From assembly GCA_028818995.1 (NCBI GenBank), contig JAPPMR010000725.1:1-18496 (forward strand): a stretch of 18,496 nt of DNA, in the 5' to 3' direction. The DNA comes from Candidatus Poribacteria bacterium (GTDB taxonomy: Bacteria; Poribacteria; WGA-4E; WGA-3G). This document shows positions 15,881-18,496 of the stretch, in pieces. Numbering within the stretch: position 1 is the first letter of the stretch; every line of letters starts with the position of its first letter. A program made the translations under genes and the position numbers. A model generated the notes under the pieces. It saw only the letters and a program-made list of their open reading frames with translations, did not search any database and was not told the DNA's origin.

Positions 15881-17644
15881 CTAAAGTTCTTCAAGTTCAT
15901 CTTGTAAGAGTTGGGTTTCATAAATACCAGCATAAATACCGCTCTTCTCCAAAAGCTGTTCATGTGTGCCAGATTCCACGATACTTCCATCATTCAATAC
16001 GATGATATGATCTGCTGCCTTCACTGTTGAAATCCTGTGGGAGATGATGATAGTTGTTCTGCCTGTCATGATTTCTGTAAGTCGACTGAGAATTGTATCC
16101 TCAGTTTGTGTATCAACATTTGCAAATGCGTCATCCAGGATAAGGATTTTGGGTTTAATTATAATTGCACGTGCAAGCGCACTGCGTTGGCGTTGTCCAC
16201 CCGATATTGTCATCCCTCGTTCACCAAGGAAGGTCTCCAATCCATCTGGAAACTCTTCTATTTGCGATAGCAGATCCGCATTGTGTGCTGCCTCCCTTAT
16301 TTCATCGTCATTCGGAGTGTCGACTCCGTAAGCGATGTTATTTCGTAATTGATCTGAAAACAGAAATGGCTCTTGTTCCACAAATCCGATATTGGATCGA
16401 AGGACGCTCAAGGGTATATCTTGGATATCTACTCCGTCAATAAAAATTGTGCCACGCTCGACTTCCCGGATGCGCGGGATTAGATTGACAAGACTGGATT
16501 TTCCTGATCCTGTTCCCCCAACAATCGCGAGCGTGCTGCCCCTATTTATTTTAAGATCGATGTTTTTTAGTACTGGCTGTCCGTCTGGATAGGAGAAATT
16601 GAGATTTCTGAATTCTATTTCACCTTTGATGTTTTTCATATTCCATTTGACGTTTTCGCCATCATGAATTTCTGGTTTTTCACTGAAGATTGCGTTTATC
16701 CGATCCATTGATGCGGCACCCCGTTCAAATGTATTGACAATGAAACCAAGCGTAACCATTGGACGAACAAGCATGAAAAGATAAGCCTTGAACGCAATAA
16801 AATCTCCTAATGTAATTTTACCTTCAATTACATGGAATCCTCCCAACCAGAAGAGAACCACTATTCCGATACCAGGTAGGAATCGGAACAGCGGAAAGAA
16901 GAAAGACATCAATCGGATCTGTGCATGATTACGATTGACAAATTCTTGATTTAGATCCTTGAAGTGTTCGACCTCGTTCTCTTCAAGTGTGTATGCCTTG
17001 ACTACACGCACACCAGATAGATTCTCCTGTACTTTCGTGTTCATTGTTGAAAAAGCCTCTTGAATCTGTTCATAGCGTGCATGCAAGCGCTTTCCAAGGA
17101 AGCGAATTATGACTGCAAGAATAGGAAATGGTAACAAAGCCAAAAGAGTGAGAGTGACATCAATACGGAGCATGATAACGAATGCTAAACCGAAAAACAC
17201 TATTGCATCGGCAGAATACATGATAGCACTGCTGAGAACCATTCGGATAGCGTTCAGATCGCTGGTTGCACGCGTCATTAGATCGCCTGTTCGAACATTA
17301 TCATAATAGGTAGCGGAGAGTTTCTGGAGATGCTGAAAAAAGTCAGCACGAAGGTGAAATTCCATTTGCCGCGCAACACCTTGCATAGTGCGGCGTTGGA
17401 CGAAACGCAGTACTCCTCCGACGAGGGCGACACCCAAAAAAAGTGCAGCTAAAAAGAGAATCCGATCCTTTGACACCGTCAGGTTCGGGTCATTTTTTGC
17501 TTCTTGTAACTCATCAAAAAACACTTTCAGTATCTACGGACTGATTAGCAGAAGTCCATTTATCAAAATGACAAGGATGAAACTGAACAAGATGGCGTAT
17601 TGATAGCGTTTAACGTATTTTTTGAGACCGAGTAGACTGCGAAT
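15881..17644 (-). pseudogene. ABC exporter half-transporter, degenerate-site subunit, disrupted at its 5' end
   Basis: The open part (from 17524) gives 547 residues with TM2-TM6 and a full ATPase domain: Walker A GGTGSGKSS (336-344), signature ISGGQRQR (canonical), Walker B LILDD with Asp465 replacing the catalytic Glu, and H-loop His496. This is the degenerate-site half that pairs with the following gene. The family's first TM is missing from that frame but is found directly upstream in the same frame: RSLLGLKKYVKRYQ, then a hydrophobic helix and LLLISP, followed by TAG at 17536-17534 and ILKVFFDELQ. The expected start position, 7 bases after a near-perfect SD (AGGGAGGA, 17659-17652), is ATT (17644), not ATG. 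So two point changes (codon 1 and codon 37) damage the gene. GTG 17524 has no SD. Sequencing error is an alternative. Confidence 0.75.
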
Positions 17645-17700
17645 GGTGAAATCCTCCCTGCCCAGTCAATCTGGACAGCGCGTATTAGCCAATTAATATT

Positions 17701-17729
17701 TTGACGTGAATTTGCAAAGGGTGTTTAAT
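17701..17729 (+). promoter_or_regulatory. Promoter upstream of the WD40-repeat gene
   Basis: TTGACG (17701-17706) and TTTAAT (17724-17729), each 5 of 6 to consensus, are 17 bases apart. The transcript would carry a leader of about 195 bases before ATG 17933. An operator-like inverted repeat overlaps the -10. Confidence 0.5.
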
Positions 17730-17741
17730 CAGTTTAACACC
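17720..17741. promoter_or_regulatory. Operator-like inverted repeat GGTGTT-N10-AACACC
   Basis: Six-base perfect arms (17720-17725 and 17736-17741) are centred on the predicted transcription start of the WD40 gene, the position expected for a repressor site. Arms this short can occur by chance. Confidence 0.35.
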
Positions 17742-17932
17742 AAAGTCGTTGGATATTATAACCGTTTGTGTGGTAGACAAAGCATAAAAGTGCATCCAAG
17801 AATGTGTATAGGTGAAAAATTTGGTTCGTGATAGAGATTTTCACTTCGGCATATCGTACTATTTAGAACATAGGTAAACCGTTATCTATACAATCTTTAT
17901 AACACAGATGAAATATAATCAAGGAGTAGTAT

Positions 17933-18496
17933 ATGAAACAAAATAGAAGACCGGCATCTTTCAACGTCGTGCCGGGTGACACTGAAGGAATTACATGGGC
18001 ATTGCCAGAAGGCGCAATCGCCCGATTCGGAAAAGGAAGAAGTCATAAAATAGCAGTCTCACCAAATAGTGAGTATTTCGTTGTTGGAACACTTTTGGGG
18101 TTATGGTGGTATGATATGTCATCAAAATCACCTATCGCTTTATGGGAAACAGAACGAGGGATGATTACTAATGTCGTTTTTTCACCAAACGGCGAGTGGA
18201 TTGCTATCGGTAATTTTGACGGTATAATCAAAGTCCTGGACGCCCAGAGTGGTGAATGTCTGGCACAGATGAAACGGATGCAAGAACAGAATCTCTATTG
18301 GAAAACTATGTTTTCCCCAGATGGCAAGTGGATTCTTACCGCGAATCAGAAGGGTATTGTTGAGGTGTTAGATGTTCATCGCGGTGTGTGTGTTGCACAG
18401 ATGAATCGAGGTGAACGTGAAGAAATATCTGCTGATATTACTCACTTGGAATTCTCTCCAAATGGGCAGTATGTCGCTGCTACTGCACATAACCTT
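17933..18496 (+). CDS. WD40-repeat protein, 3' end outside the window
   Basis: The frame is open from ATG 17933 to the edge (188 codons seen), with a strong SD (AAGGAG, 6 bases upstream). After a short N-terminal lead (ITWALPEGAIARFGKG, about 22-37) come beta-propeller repeats of about 45-55 residues, each with the IxxSPN/DGxxxAxG...I.vwD pattern: IAVSPNSEYFVVGT...LWWYD, VVFSPNGEWIAIGNFDGIIKVLD, TMFSPDGKWILTANQKGIVEVLD and LEFSPNGQYVAAT. WD40 propellers are protein-interaction scaffolds. No signal peptide is visible, so the seen part should be cytoplasmic. The style of the N-terminus is one I associate with the large WD40 families of Poribacteria. Confidence 0.9.
   Translation, partial: MKQNRRPASFNVVPGDTEGITWALPEGAIARFGKGRSHKIAVSPNSEYFVVGTLLGLWWYDMSSKSPIALWETERGMITNVVFSPNGEWIAIGNFDGIIKVLDAQSGECLAQMKRMQEQNLYWKTMFSPDGKWILTANQKGIVEVLDVHRGVCVAQMNRGEREEISADITHLEFSPNGQYVAATAHNL

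Noticed and set aside
15763..16331. Plus-strand frames of 80-95 codons over the ABC exporter genes
   Set aside because: They lie opposite well-conserved ABC domains, and their translations look like random shadow sequence.
17534..17536. TAG read through as a sense codon (recoding)
   Set aside because: TAG is used as the normal stop of other genes in this window (secG, tpiA, the metalloprotease), and no special signal is seen next to it.
17914..17919. TATAAT close to the WD40 gene as its -10 box
   Set aside because: It lies only 13 bases before the ATG; a transcript would start within or just after the SD, and no -35 fits.

Overview
The window looks like a chromosomal segment of an uncultivated bacterium. 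My best guess is Candidatus Poribacteria or a relative in the PVC/Poribacteria neighbourhood. The reasons are the WD40-repeat protein at the right edge, the DUF6785-type membrane protein, the secreted metzincin with a matching N-terminal style, and the uronate-isomerase-like protein. This is inferred from recalled family resemblance, not from a search. The DNA is moderately AT-rich, with consensus-like sigma70 promoters and mostly good Shine-Dalgarno (SD) sites.

Left part (1-5180), all on the minus strand. A central-metabolism operon reads leftward from a promoter near 5083-5060: gapA, tpiA, secG, a two-TM protein and a uronate-isomerase-like protein, most of them coupled or nearly touching. 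pgk, a frequent partner in such operons, is absent here. Left of it lies a separate two-gene unit: a BrnT-like toxin overlapping a TIR-domain protein that runs off the window. The TIR protein takes the place normally held by the BrnA antitoxin and carries a BrnA-like N-terminal peptide.

Middle (5181-11087). A divergent promoter drives a gene for an archaeal-type 4-phosphopantoate--beta-alanine ligase, which overlaps a large polytopic DUF6785-type protein. Then come a 3'-truncated tRNA relic, a secreted zinc metalloprotease (minus), a roughly 530-bp gene-free region with two strong plus-strand promoters and a long perfect inverted repeat, and a YihY/BrkB membrane protein (minus).

Accessory island (11088-14026, plus strand, AT-rich). 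It holds a solitary retropepsin-like protease, the wrecked 5' end of a DNA methyltransferase gene, an intact N6-adenine-type methyltransferase, a PD-(D/E)xK endonuclease candidate (together a likely type II restriction-modification pair) and an AlkD-like DNA glycosylase. This is a DNA-modification/repair cluster, probably acquired by transfer.

Right part (14055-18496). A minus-strand pair encodes the two halves of a heterodimeric ABC exporter. The first half looks broken, with ATT at the start-codon position and an in-frame TAG at codon 37. A divergent promoter with an operator-like repeat precedes a WD40-repeat gene that runs off the right edge.
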